Positions 44,525 through 57,474 of a stretch of 64,000 bases of DNA are shown here, one piece after another (the first letter of the stretch is position 1; every line of letters begins with the position of its first letter). The notes below the pieces were generated by a model. That model was not told where the DNA came from. It saw only the letters and a program-made list of their open reading frames with translations, and did no database searches. This stretch comes from Lantana camara. Lineage: Eukaryota; Streptophyta; Magnoliopsida; Lamiales; Verbenaceae. Both the position numbers and the translations under genes were made by a program. The stretch covers positions 29,010,001 through 29,074,000 of the forward strand of contig CM074864.1 of the NCBI GenBank assembly GCA_037501455.1, written 5' to 3'.

Positions 44525-45498
44525 TGTGACGGCCCGATAATTCGGCCGTACAGGTATGACTTAAGTGTTTACCAAATTGCGCGAAATAATTATTTATACG
44601 TGATTTACATATTTAATTTTTTTGTTTAATTATATAAATATGTATATATGTTGTTTATGTTAATGATTATATCCTAAATTATTTAATATTAAGTATTTTT
44701 GTGGATTCATATTAATGGATATTTATTGAATAAATCGAACGTGATTGCAACGTGAATTAACTTCCCGAACTTGATTTAATTTCTTCTATGGCCTTACTTG
44801 CTCATTTTATAAATTTTGGGACTTAATTGCATTGGACTTAATTGCTCATTTGTTATGGAACTGTGGCTAATTGCATAACTTAATAAATGGAAGGACTTAA
44901 TAGCAAATTAACCATTTGTTTCTCCTTCATAGCAGCTATCACGTAACATTTGCTTCTCATTTTCATACAAACATCACATACATTTGCTCTTGCTTCCCTT
45001 GCCAACCAAGCCAAACCCTTGCCAAAGTGTGGGGAGGTTTCATCTTTCAAGCATCATTTTTGTGGGATTTGTGATCATTCAAGCATCATCAACATCATCT
45101 CTTCATCCTAACTTCCATCTCTTACATTTGAGGTAATTTTTGGAGCATGGATGATTTTCTTGAATTTATGGGATGAATAGGGCTTTGCATTGAATTGGTT
45201 AATGTGTGTATTTGTTATTGGAAATATGTTTAGGAACTTTAAGCTTAAGATTGATGCAGGTCACTTGTTGATGATGGACTTGGACCATGATTGATGATAT
45301 GGGTTTCATTTGATGAATTCTTGATGATCTAATGTGGAAATATGTGTTTTTATGAATTGTTAGTGATCTATTTGTATGCTAGTAGGTGTATATCACGATA
45401 CTTGGGCATTTAAATGTGAGTTTGATCCATTTTGAGTGCTTGAGTTTTGGTATGTTCTTGTCCTGCTGTTATACTCTGTTTTTTTTCTGCTGCGTACT

Positions 45499-45728
45499 GT
45501 TGACACGGGCTTGTCAACTTTGCCTTGTTCAGCGTGACACAGGGGTGCACGGTGGTCTGGTTTTGCTGTACCGAGACACGGGGGTGTCAAGGGTTGCCTT
45601 GTAATGGTGACACGGGCGTGTCAACTTTGCCTTGTTCAGCGTGACACAGGGGTGCACGGTGGTCTGGTTTTGCTGTACTGAGACACGGGGGTGTCAAGGG
45701 TTGCCTTGTAATGGTGACACGGGCGTGT
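45499..45728. repeat. 107-bp tandem repeat carrying palindromes in solo LTR I
   Basis: Two full units (from 45499 and 45606) and the start of a third (45713). Each contains GTGACACGGGCGTGTCA, GTGACACAGGGGTGCAC and GAGACACGGGGGTGTC. The units differ at only two or three bases, so the duplication is recent. Confidence 0.9.
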
Positions 45729-45780
45729 CACCTTCTGTTTTCATGCATATTGTGGTTGCATGCTACTGTACGTGCCTGTG

Positions 45781-45822
45781 TTATATATATATATATATAT
45801 GTATATGTGTGTGTGTGTGTGT
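45781..45822. repeat. Microsatellite (AT)n(GT)n in solo LTR I
   Basis: TATATA run interrupted once, then about eight TG units. Confidence 0.9.
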
Positions 45823-47324
45823 TGGTTATATATTAATTGTTATTTGACTTAATTAAATGTATTTAATTGTTATTCCCTAATTTTAATTGCGATTGAATAT
45901 GTGCTATGCTCCTATTTGAATTCTTGAATTAATTTGATTGAAAATGTGGGATTATGAATTCGAATGACATGATTATATGATTTAATTCCTTAATAGTGCA
46001 CATGAACATTTTCATAACATAATCTTGTCTTTTACATATTCATATCATGATCATTGCATTGCCGAGCGTCTTATTTGGTCATATTGAGTCTCACCTCACC
46101 TTTCTTGCACAGATTTTGATCTTGTTGGAGACGAGGCTGCTCAGTGAGGCTTTCGTGTCTTCTTTTGTCGGTTTCAGGTGGGTTTCTCTTCTATTTAGAT
46201 AAAACGACCCCGATATATCTTCCTATGTGAAAGGTTTTAAGCCAACGCAATATGATTATCAATATATATTGAGTCTTTTCTCGAGTAAAGGATTGCGAAC
46301 GTATAATCCTTCTTTTATGAATCCTACCCTATGTTTTGGCGAGATATGATTGATATGACTGTTATGAATTCACGGGCCCTGGAACTTAATACATGTGGCT
46401 ATCCGGGGAGGCAAGGGCCGACGGTGATCCCATGTGTTAGTTCCAACCAATTACGGTGATACCGGACCCCGCTAGGAGATTAGCGGGGAATGGGAGCTGA
46501 GTGCCTTTGGGGGATTCATGTACCCCCTCTGGCCTATGTATGGACCGGTGGTCGGGTCCTGCAAACCAGTCCACCACTTGGAGGGAAAAGGTGTATATGT
46601 ATGATTATGAATCGTATGATTGTGCACAAATATGATATGTATGATAACCAATGAAACTATGAATATGAATACACAAGGTGTTGGTTGGAGATTATGCACG
46701 CTCACTCGTCGAGCTTGAAACCCTATGATTAATTATGAATGAATATGATCGTTATAAACCTATAGATGTCTTTCCTTGTCTCACCCACTTGGAAAATCTT
46801 CTAAAACTTCTTATGGGTTTATAGCTTGCATGTATATGTTTAAATTCTGCCATACTTATATACTATGCCTGTTTTATACCCACCAGTCCCTTTTGGACTG
46901 AACCCGTTTTGTTTTCAGTGGTTTTGTGCAGGTTAAGGAGTGCTAGGCGGGAATACAAGTCGTCTAGGTCTTGCATTAGTGTTTAGCACTCTTATTTTGT
47001 TACACTCGCACTCATGATTCCCTTTTTGTATATGAATATGGTTATGGAGCGTTATGTTGTCAGAACTTGAAATACTTGGTTGGATTAGGTATATGAATTC
47101 TATTTTTGGAGCTTGAAAGCTCATGGTACTTAGATATATGATTGTTCTTACTTCCGCTTTATTGGTGTTACTCTGATTTATGGTTTAAGGGTTAGTCCCG
47201 CCTAGCCTAGGGAGTGTGTGTGTGTCCCCGTTCGCCGTGACTTAGCTCGTGTGTGGATTATCCATTTCATATGCGGGTCGGGTCTCGGTGTGGGGGATGT
47301 GGCACCTTGCGCTCGGGTGTTACA

Positions 47325-48611
47325 CTAATGCAACCACAACCTCCACCATACATTCCTCATACTCAACCCGTACAGGAACAAAAACAGGGATGGGAGGCTG
47401 CACTTGAGAAATTCATAGCCGTATCTTCGGATAGATACCAGAAATTGGAAACTCAAGTAGAACAGGTGGTGAATCAGAACAGGAACTTGGAGACTCAGAT
47501 TGGTCACATTGCCCAATCTTTGAATATGAAGGGCCCAGGAATGTTGCCTAGTCAAACTGAAAATATTCCTTTGGAGCATTGCAAGGCCATCGCCTTAAGA
47601 AGTGGTAAGGAGTATGAAGGACCAAAGTTACCTACAGGTTCTTATGTAGACAATACTGTTAGTGAGAAAATTGAAGAGGTAATTGAGCCGGAGAAGAAGA
47701 AAATAGAGGATAACAACGAAGAGCTTCCTTCAAAGCCAAAGGTGAATGCGGCACCTAAGGAATATGTGTCACCGGTTCCTTTCCCTCAAAGATTACATAA
47801 GCAGAAGTTGGAGAAACAGTTTGAGAAGTTTTTGAATATATTCAAGGAGTTACATATTAATATTCCTTTTGCAGAGGCATTAGCACAAATGCCGACATAT
47901 GTCAAGTTTCTGAAGGAGATCCTCTCTAATAAGAGGAAGTTGGAGGAATATGCCACGATTGCACTTACTGAGGAGTACAGTGCTATCATTCAGCATAAGC
48001 TTCCCCCGAAGCTTAAAGATCCAGGGAGTTTTTCTATCCCTTGTACTATTGGCAATTTAACTTTCAATAAAGCTTTATGTGATCTTGGTGCTAGTGTGAG
48101 TTTAATGCTTTTATCTATTTGCAGGAAATTAGGTTTAGAGGATCTAAAGCCGACTACAGTTTCACTGCAATTAGCTGATCAATCAATCATATACCCCACT
48201 GGAATCTTAGAAAATGCCCTTGTTAGGGTTGAAAAGTTTTACCTTCCGGTAGACCTTCTTGTGCTTGATATGGAAGAGGACCGAGATATGCCATTGATTC
48301 TAGGAAGGCTTTTCCTAGCCACGGCCGGGGCATTGATTGATGTGAAGAATGGAGTGCTAACTCTAAGAGTGGGGGAAAAACAAGTGGAGTTTAACCTGTT
48401 CAAAACCATAAAGGGACCAGTGATGGAAGCACAGTGTTTTATGGTAGAGAGTTCTACTTCAATTATAACACTACGAGATGACCCTCTTGAATTATGTTTG
48501 CAGGGATTGGAAGAGAGAATAGATGCGGAGGATTTGCTTGAAGAAATTACTGCCTATTCAAGGGAACTTGAGCAACCCATTCGTACCATTCTGGCAAAGG
48601 TTTATTTATGA
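47325..48611 (+). pseudogene. Element G, Athila-like gag C-terminus and protease
   Basis: An open frame runs 47253-48611, but its first 24 codons lie in solo LTR I; the element's own sequence begins at 47325. About 428 codons: Gln/Pro-rich stretch, coiled-coil-like segment (KLETQVEQVVNQNRNLETQIG), ALRSGKEYEGPK, charged linker, VPFPQRLHKQKLEKQFEKF, and a retropepsin-like domain with catalytic DLGASVSLM, ADQSIIYPTGI and LILGRLFLATAGALIDV. These are typical of Athila protease. The stop at 48609-48611 follows a frameshift; RT continues in another frame at 48612. The longest continuous remnant of G. Confidence 0.88.
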
Positions 48612-49083
48612 GGAGTTGGGTACAGGTAAGCCAACTCCTCCTCCTTCAATTGTTAAGGCACCTAGTTTGGAATTGAAACCCCTCCCCAATCATTTGAAGT
48701 ATGTATTCTTAGGTGAATCTGACACACTGCCTGTGGTCATTTCTGCTGAATTATCTGAGTTACAATTAGATGCGTTATTATAGGTTTTCAGAGATCATAA
48801 AAGAGCAATAGGGTGGACTATTTCTGATATTAAGGGGATTAGCCCAACTATTTGCATGCATAAAATTTTGATGGAAGATGAGCATAAACCCTCTGTAGAA
48901 CACCAACGTAGGTTGAACCCAAACATGAAGGAAGTTGTTAGAGCTGAGGTAATTAAACTGTTAGATACCGGGATCATTTATCCCATTTCAGATAGTAAGT
49001 GGGTTAGTCCTGTTCAGGTTATACCTAAGAAATGAGGGATGATTGTGGTTAAAAATGAAAATAATGAATTGATTCCCACTAGG
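48612..49083 (+). pseudogene. Element G, Athila-like reverse transcriptase N-terminus
   Basis: Frame with SLELKPLPNHLKYVFLGE, TLPVVISAELSE, a TAG at 48781, then HKRAIGWTISDIKGISPTIC, HQRRLNPNMKEVV, LLDTGIIYPISDSKWVSPVQ, VIPKK, a TGA (49033-49035), and VVKNENNELIPT. It ends where J inserted, before the catalytic RT motifs, which would be right of the window. Two in-frame stops plus the frameshift before 48612. Confidence 0.85.
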
Positions 49084-49470
49084 TGTTGTGATTTTAAGTT
49101 AAACCAATCGTGCAAGTGTACAATTAAGATATACGCGTAGCACAACAGGATCGTACCCATAGGGAAGGGAAATCAATCACTACTCAATAACCTTTTCTAA
49201 TCTAAAGACCGAATCTACTAAACCAGAACTGAAATAATTAACTAGAATAAAACACAATTAACCGAACTAAACACACGTGAAGTGAACTCAATAAACTAAT
49301 TATACTGGGGAGTAATAATTCATACATTCAAGATTCAGCATAATACTCGTTTGACAAGCGTAATTCTACAACCTAGTCATTTATGTTTGTATTATCCTCT
49401 CTCAAGGTATAACCAAGTGCTCAATTAAGCTCAACATTGCTCTGGCAATCATCAATAATAAATCAAGTAG

Positions 49471-52400
49471 AGGCGAACGGGAGACCGACAGACACTCACC
49501 TAAGCTAGGCGGAACGTCGACCCTGCCAGTTAAAACAAATTCAAAACACATGCGTATGCGGAAGCGATGTCAAACATTCAAAAAAAAAAAAAAACACAAG
49601 CAGCAAGAGACGGGTTCAACTGGCATAAATACCTAATCCCGGATAACAACATAAATCATAAAACACACGGGTTCAAAACTGTACCTAGAAGCTTGTCCCG
49701 AAATCAAATGTATAACTTAACAAAGCTTACATAGCAAATTAACATACTTATACAAAATTCTAATAAAATGAATGCAACAGACTCGAACAAGACAAAGACT
49801 TGACAAACTCCAAGGACTCGACACGCCGCATAACACAAACTCCACGCGACACTGGCACACTAAAAACAGAAGGGGAGAGGGGTCAGTCACATGGACTGAG
49901 TGAGGGGGCTAACGCACACCAACAAATATCTACATATAGAGAAAAACACGTATTAAACAAAGACTATGAACCGGGATTAGGGTTTTACATACCAAAGCCA
50001 TTTTCCAAAAAGAGCTCATATTTATATATATATGTTCATATCTTCTTAAGTTTGAAAACTCGAAAGGATTCATATATATTCAAAGAACGTATATGGATTC
50101 ATATTAAAACTCAAAAGGATTCATATTGAAACTCATGAAGAATCATAATTAAAACTCATAAGGATTCTTATATTCAGATCGATTCATAGTTTAGTGTAGA
50201 AATCTCATATTGACAACAAACTCTCCTATCCCCGTTTCATAATCAACATAATAAAACAAACTTAAATTACCCGACGAGTACGGGGCAATAATACCTCTTA
50301 ATAAAAGAATTCATAAGAAACATAATGAAACATAAATACATGAAATTCATAAGACTCATATTCCCGTATTCCATCCACATTCTCTGGAAGTCTGCACGTG
50401 GGTTACGGGCCCACATCGTACAACTCGATACCTATATGTAGGGTAGCGATCCTGTAACGTACTTTAAGGAGCACGTGCACAGGCTTAACCCGGCAGCCCA
50501 ACACCGCCTCGGGCGTCCTTACCCACACCTCCGGGGCCCAGGGATTCATAAGATTCGTAAGGAAACATAAGATTCTTACGAAACATACCTAACTCTCGAA
50601 ACCTAAAAACGTACGATTCATAACTTAAGAAACATACCTTAACGTGAAACTCGGCATATGCTATACACATACCTCTCCGTGTCTTCCAAATTCATAATAT
50701 GCTGAGGGAGATCCATTGTTCGTTTGACACTACACGGTTTAGAGCATAGCCTTATTGCAAAACCATTTTAAACTTATATACACCCATACGTATAATTTCA
50801 GAAGAATTCATATTGAATCGAATAACAAGATTCATAATGTATCATAAGACATATATTTAGTATATATATAATAGTATATTCGCATGCGGGCTTGAAAACG
50901 AGCACATAGGGTCATAGGTCGCATTAACTAAAAGAAAATAAACCTAAACCTCACCTTATATCGACGTGGCCAAGAACGAGATAAATGATTCACCCCAGAA
51001 TCAACTCGGATCGCGGAACACCACCCCGGGTGCACCTGGCAAACTGAAGACAAAACAAATAACTTAGACCAAGGATGAACCACATAGACGCACGACGTAT
51101 GCGTAAGCACTTAAGAGATGCAAACACTTAGGTAAAAATCATATTCAAATCAATTTCATGCAATTCAATACATTACATAGCCCATCGGATTCATTTATAA
51201 TTATATAACATGTTCAAGCGCACAATTAACGCATATTACAAGGTAGAGATGCTTAACAAGGTGCATATGTGCTTCATGCAAACAATTCACATTACAAAAG
51301 AAAAATAAAATGCATATAAGAGCAAATACATACACATAAACATGTTATAACAAGTTAGGAATAAGTTCAGAGGTGGGAAGATACGAGAAAAATGGAATAA
51401 GAACACAAAAACGGTTCCGAGTGAAATTGGGCCAAAGCTGACAGTTTTACCGAAACGGACAAGCTGTACGAAAACAAGAATATCTTGAGGTTCAGTAATT
51501 GGAATTGAGTTTTTCTTGTTGGAAATGAAACTAGACACATAGATCTTTGCGATGATATATGACACGAATCGTGGTTCAAAGGGATCCGAAAATAGCGGAG
51601 GTTGGAAGTTGAGCGAATGCAGATTTTCGGTGGATTGGTGACACCAAATTAAAATGATTATATCTCACAATATAGAACAAATTGGGGTTGATTCTAATTG
51701 GAGATTGTTCTACACTCAAAAAGGTTGATCGTGTCCGAAAATCAGCTCAATCGGAGGTCGTATGAGGGGGTACCCGGCCGGGGAAAAACAAGGCAGAAAT
51801 TTACCCTGCTGGGGAAAAAGAGTGCAGAAAACCCCCTGGACTAAAGTACCCACCCGGGTACTGTTCAGCACAAAAACTACCCGCCCGGGTAGTCACTCTG
51901 GGCATGAAAAAGAAACAGAAATAGGGGCTAATCGCGGAAGGAACAAAAAAACACCAAAACCCCCTCCAAACTCAACCAATTCACCTCAAATTCAATACAT
52001 AAGTTCATGTATGCATGCTCTATAACATATCTCAAACTTAAGGCATGAAACAAGCAAGAAACTAAGTTACCATTTTCATCTTCTTCAAGCTCCATTAATG
52101 GAGTTGTATGTAATACTCACCCAACAATAAAAATTCCAACAATTATGCAACAAGGGAGCTCAAGAGAAGAACCTACATCAAATTTAGATCTTATAATTCA
52201 AATATGAAGGCAAGAGATCAAATTTTCATACAAGCATACTATTCATCATCTTCTCCAAGTTCATATAATCAAGCAAGGAATTCAAGATTTAATTGGGTAG
52301 AATCGAAGCACGTAATGAGAGGATCACAAATCTTACCTTTAATCTTCGATCGGGTGGTAGGATGAAGCAAGCTCGAGCTCCAAGCTTGAATGGCCAAATA

Positions 52401-52887
52401 TGGGCTTTCTTCTTCTCTCTTGGCTTGTGCTTTGATAGATCCAAAGTGAGGGAAAAAGGGGAGATATTTTCAGCCATAAAGGGCTGAAAACGGGTCGGTT
52501 TAACGGGGCGGGTCAAAAAGATCCGATCCAAATGGATCGGATTTTAAAACGGTAGGGCTATCAAACGGTTTAGAAAATAAAAAAGGGGTTAATTCATCGA
52601 GTCCGAATCACCGAAACGAACTTAATGACAAGGTTGGAATTCGCATTCGAATACCCGAGCTTAAGGTAGCCACGAAGGCTCAAACACCCTAATTTACAAT
52701 TAGGTCCTTAAATGGCAATTATTGGACGATTGAGTCCAAGAACATTAATTAAGTTCTAATGCTCACATAATTAAATAATTTACAAATTAACACATAAGGC
52801 ATACAATTTACACATAAGTCACGAAATTACGGAATTAAACTCTCTCATAACGTCGTACCTGGATTACCAAGAAGACGGGGTGTCACA
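49471..52887 (-). mobile_element. Truncated LTR K (H family, - orientation)
   Basis: Right end GACGGGGTGTCACA is the inverted H LTR start TGTGACACCCCGTC. Body matches H LTRs in reverse throughout, including GGGCCCAGGG and the palindrome cluster at 51770-51892. The last 100 bp or so of the LTR are missing at the left (the sequence starts inside GGCGAACGGGAGAC), so no target duplication can be read. Frames of 60-109 codons inside are not genes. Confidence 0.85.
51770..51892. repeat. Palindrome cluster in K
   Basis: GTACCCGGCCGGGG at 51770, TACCCACCCGGGTA near 51847, CTACCCGCCCGGGTAG at 51877-51892; H-type motif, reversed. Confidence 0.82.
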
Positions 52888-53431
52888 CCATCAATCTCTC
52901 AATTCTCTGGTAATTCTAGATTATACTAAGGTGATCACGCCATCGCAATTCAATTCAAATCAGTTTTCAAACTAAGAATTAACACAAGTCATTCAGGAAT
53001 TATATCAAACATTTATCATGCATTCATTATCACTCCCCTAGCCCTAGGGATTTAGCTATTCATAATTAACTCAAAACTCATAACCATAAAGTAAACTGCA
53101 TTCAAGAAATTCATGTTCATCAAGTCTAAACAAAGTCTCATAAATAAAACCCTAAACATTCAATAAAATCTGGAAAATTAAATCTAACATGTAAAAATGG
53201 ATTAAACTAAACTTAGAGGAATTAATTTGATAATTAAAGCAATAAGTAAAACTGGAAAAACTAAAATTATTTAAGAACTCGATCTTTTCCTCTTCTCAAA
53301 ATTCTCTGAACAACTCTTCAAAGCTCTGTGGCTCTTCCTTCAAAACTAGGTCACGAACTGAAGAAGAAGGCCCCCACAAAAAGACTCCAAAACAAACATA
53401 ACTAGCTGTTCAAAATCTGCTCGCCGCCCTA

Positions 53432-53703
53432 GGTAACAGGCGTTACCATCCTCTGTGTAAAAAACATTAACGCCCTTTACAAGCCTAAATCGTAATCACT
53501 TTCCTTCTGCCCAAGGGTAACTGGGGCGTTACCCCTCCTGCGCCAAAGAATTCCTCCTACTGACTTTGGTAACTGGCGTTACCAGAGTTGTACTACCAGG
53601 GCGTAACGGGCGTTACTCCCCTACTTCGCCAAAGGTAATGCTCCTGAGTCTGTTAACGGGGGTTAACAATAATGCATGTCCATGGGGTAACGGGAGTTAC
53701 CCC
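53432..53703. repeat. Palindrome cluster in J LTR (GGTAACnGGCGTTACC)
   Basis: GGTAACAGGCGTTACC at 53432-53447; GGTAACTGGGGCGTTACC near 53516; GGTAACTGGCGTTACC at 53568-53583; CGTAACGGGCGTTAC near 53601; GTTAACGGGGGTTAAC near 53652; GGGGTAACGGGAGTTACCCC at 53684-53703. Six copies in 272 bp. Confidence 0.88.
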
Positions 53704-53862
53704 TTTTTCCTCCAAAATTGCGTGAATTCGCCTCGTTTCACCGTTTCTTATCTCCAACTTCTAAAATACCTAAATGGAGCAAAATAAACACATAAACGTA
53801 TCAAAGGCACCAAAAATATACTCTAATCAACGCTTAAATCCATGCGAATTCTATACTCAACA

Positions 53863-53880
53863 AATTCCTCCACACTTGCC
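53863..53880 (-). other. Polypurine tract of element J
   Basis: Sense AGGCAAGTGTGGAGGAATT immediately before the LTR start TGTTGAG. Confidence 0.75.
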
Positions 53881-55318
53881 TATTACTCGTCCTCGAGAAA
53901 TACGAAAATAAACAAAACACATCCCCATCAAACATTGCCTTAAAAGCAATCATTGAACCTTCGCCTAAACAAGTCTAACTTATCAAACCAAGTACTTATA
54001 AACACAAGATCATCAAACATAGTATGAAAAGTGTACACTTGTGTAGTGTGTGATTTCGAACGAAACGACATACAAAGATTAGAATGACAAATTCAAAATT
54101 TGCGCTTAAGTTCTAATCATTAACTTCAGAATACACTTTTCGTACCTATCTCCACTAATGGAATTAACTCAAGACTTAGGACCAGTAGGTCTTTCGAGCT
54201 TGTAATGTAGGCTTTGGGTAAGGTTATGGAAATTTTGGATCAAGTAACTACTTACCAAGCTTACATCATTTAATCTATACATAACACGGCACTTTCGTTC
54301 GCCTTTAAGCACTTCCCCCCATACTTGGACATTTGTATCCCACCCTTTCAATTTCACACTTCGCATAATTTTTCTTTTATTTTTTTTTCTTTTGCTCTCT
54401 CTTTTCTTTTTCATATCTTTTTCTCACTCTTTTTCTTTCTTTACATATATCTCTCAATTAGTCAAAAGGGATTCAAAGATAGACATTCACCATAAGATCA
54501 ACGAGCAAGCCTTGGTGTAAAATTAATAAGGTGGTTATTCTTGTTGTGCGTTAGGCTTATAATGTGGCTACAAAAATCTTTGCACAACAATTAGGCTCAG
54601 TGGGGTCAATAAGATCACGTTATTTAGTGATAATCGGCTAAAAGAAAGGCTTATAATCCTCCGACAACGAATGCTTACTTCACTTCCTTAATCTTTCATT
54701 AACTCAAAATTTCTCCTTAATAGGACTAAAATGCATCCTAATCAACTCTTAGACTTATTTGAAAAACATCAATTCACCTTTCTAAGCAAAGTACATCATC
54801 ATGTTCAAAAGTGCTCAAAATATAAGGGCATACTAACACACTAAGTTATCTAATATCATGCAAATTTTTCTCAATTCAAATAGCCTAACTCATTCTAGCA
54901 AATGTTCAACAATCAAACCTCTAAGAAAAAGTTCAGAACGGGGGAAAATTTTCAAAATTCTCACAATTTCTCAATTCCTAACAATTCACAAGGTTAACAA
55001 GACATCTACTCATATAAATATTCAATTAATTCTCATAATCATAACCATATCTCCCCCACACTTATTCTTTGCAATGTCCTCATGCAAATAAAGAGTTAAA
55101 GATCAAGAAAACTCCCTTATAATTTGAAGACCCAGCAACGTGCTAGCAAAGCTTCCAAATCCTGAGATAAGTGACTAGAAAACACGGATCAAGTGCAAAG
55201 GCAATTGATAATCAACATGCATTCAACGAACAACACACAAGTCACAAATTCCAAGTAAAGAAAGGGCATATTACATAAAAATAATTCATGGAGTTCAAAA
55301 CATAAGCAAAGAACTAAG
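53881..55318 (-). mobile_element. Element J, 3' part of internal region, non-coding
   Basis: 1.4 kb with no recognisable frame. Contains a T/C-rich stretch on the + strand (54370-54450) and ATCTCCCCCACACTTA near 55050. Probably the long 3' untranslated region seen in several plant gypsy lineages. The rest of J lies beyond L, outside the window. Confidence 0.6.
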
Positions 55319-57474
55319 TGTAAAGCCCCAACTTTTTCGTATTCTAGTATGACGTATGTGTTTATTAATTTACGTGAATTAATTGGCTATAAGTGTTTTC
55401 TATTTAAATTTCGTTATGTAATTGTTAAATATGTGATTAATTGAAATATATGAAATAATTGATGGGAATTGATACGAATACTTGAACCACTTGCGCATGA
55501 ATAACTTGTGTTCTCCCTATATGCGCGTTTAAATTACTTAAGTACCTAATAATTGTTTATTATAATTACAATTTTGATTTTAATTAATCTTTTTAATAAT
55601 ATGTATTTCGTCATATTTTAATGAATATTTAAAATGGATTCTTAATTTTCAATTGAATTTTGAAATTTTATGAATTCTTGAACTATATGCATATAGTGTA
55701 TGTAAATATTAAGTACTAATTGTTATTTCAAAATTTTATTTTTATTAATAGGTTAATGAATAATGTATCATGAATTGTTTGCCCTATGTAAAATTATCGA
55801 AATAAATTGATATCATTTCATGCTCATATTTATGTAAATAACTTGGATGACCTTGTTTTATCTAATTTCCAAATTATATTTAGCATGGTATGTGTTTGGG
55901 ATTTTTACATGGAATGTATGGCTCGAGTTGAATTGATTCGTGAAAATTATAGAACGAATGAATATGGAACCTTCACATGTTAAACGTACTTGAACATATT
56001 GAGTGAAATTGCTTGATTTCATGACTTCCCAACGTTATTTTACTTCTTATGCATCTCATATCATATTCATCGCATGTCGTGCGTCATATATGGTTCATTT
56101 GGAGTCTTGAGTCTCTCTAGCACGTTATATTGTTCTTGGTACAGTTTTCTCCAAGGCAAAGATGCCGGGTTCCTAGGTTTTCCTCAAGCCTTCTTTTCTT
56201 CTTGGTATCATTCGATAAGGTGTAACAGGTGGGTTTCTCTACTATTTAGTTAAATGACCCTATATACTCCCAATGTGTAAAGATTTCAGCCAAAAGTATA
56301 TATGTATATAGAGTCGCTTTCAAGAGTCATTGATTTTTAAGGTAAAGCCCTTCTTTTATGAACCTACCAAATGTTTTGGCAAGAAAGAATGAATGAATGC
56401 ACAGAATGGGGCCCAGGGACTTAGTGTGAGTGGCTATCAGGGGAGGCATGGGCCGACGGTGATCCCTTATGCTAGTTCCAACCAAATGACAGCGTAACCG
56501 GACCTCGTTAGGAGTTAGCGAGGAATGGACGCTGAGTGCCATCTGGGGAGGCATGTAACCCCTTCAATGAATAGGTGGACACGTTCTCATGGGTCGGTAC
56601 ACGGCAGAGAGGAACAAAACCTGTCCAGTGAGGACAATATCTTTGGGCGGGAAGGTACACTTCAACCCAAAACGACACGTCCACCGCCCGGAGGAAAAAG
56701 GTGTAAGTGATTATGAATGTGCACAAAGAAAAAATGTAATGCATGAAAAGAAAGAACGAATGAATGTTTAATGAATTACACAAGGTGTTGGTTGGAGATA
56801 ATGCACGCCCACTTGCTGGGCAATGAAAGACCTAATGAAATTGATTGTTATAATCCCTTTTGATGACTTCCTTATTTCACCCACTTGGGAAATGCTCTAA
56901 AACCCTCATTTGGGATTATAACTTGCATGTGAATGTTTAAATATTGTCTTATATGATACTTATGCCGGTTTTATACCCAGCAGTCTCCTATAGACTGAAC
57001 CCGGTTTATTTTCAGTTCTTTTGCAGGTCTTGGAGTGCTAGGCGGGGTTCTGAGTTTGTCAAGTCTCATATTTAGGTCTAAGCCACTTCATACGCACTTT
57101 TTACATCAGTTAGCTTATACAAGAATGTATATGTGGAAATGTTATATTTATCGAAATTCGGGATAGGTTTCTAGGGGTAATTTGAACCCGTACCTTACGA
57201 TTTACGATTATGTATGAATTTTTGGGACTAGGTATCTATGTTAGTTGAACCCGTCTTTATGATTGGTATGATTTTCGATTATATGCCCCGCTTCCGTAAT
57301 TGCATTCTTCGTGTTGGTTTTGTTTATTTGAGTTTCGTAGTTTAGTTCCCGCCTAGCATAGTGAGTGAGTGAGTTCCCGTTCGCTCTGAACTGGCACGTG
57401 TATAGATTTCCCATTTCATATACGGGTCGGGTCTGAGTGCGGGGGATGTGGCACCTTGCATGTGGGGTGCTACA
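55319..57474 (+). repeat. Element L 5' LTR, 2,156 bp
   Basis: Starts TGTAAAGCCCCAAC, ends GTGGGGTGCTACA, followed by a primer-binding site, so it is a 5' LTR. Shares the leader-exon segment (56145-56228, with GGTACAG before and ACAG/GTGGGTTT after) and the terminal block with the other families, but lacks a palindrome cluster and the region around it. Candidate target duplication CTAAG precedes it. The frames at 56327-56783 are not genes. Confidence 0.88.

Larger units (their letters stand above)
44525..47324 (+). mobile_element. Solo LTR I (2,800 bp)
   Basis: Starts TGTGACGGCCC and ends CGGGTGTTACA, flanked by exact CTAAT duplications (44520-44524, 47325-47329). No internal domain. Contains a 107-bp tandem duplication with palindromes (45499-45728), a microsatellite and a leader-exon-like segment 46113-46177. 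Removal restores the Athila-like gag frame. Confidence 0.92.
49084..53862 (-). repeat. LTR of element J (- orientation), split by K
   Basis: Outer ends TGTTGTGATTTTAAG (49084) and CTCAACA (53862) give TGTTG...CAACA termini. Sense LTR starts at 53862, next to a polypurine tract, so this is J's 3' LTR. Without K it is about 1.36 kb. It interrupts the G RT just after LIPT; CTAGG (49079-49083) is the candidate target duplication. Its LTR sequence is unlike the other gypsy LTRs here, yet it also carries palindromes (53432-53703). Confidence 0.8.

Noticed and set aside
47253..47324. First 24 codons of the 452-codon frame as the true start of the Athila protein
   Set aside because: They belong to the end of solo LTR I; the frame is fused by the insertion, and the real gag continues from 44524.
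49800..50129. 109-codon + strand frame
   Set aside because: Antisense to LTR K; low-complexity Tyr/Lys-rich end, absent from the related H LTRs.
54370..54450. T/C-rich tract as a possible polypurine tract or intron end
   Set aside because: It is 0.5 kb from any LTR boundary; J's own tract lies at 53863. It is treated as simple low-complexity DNA.
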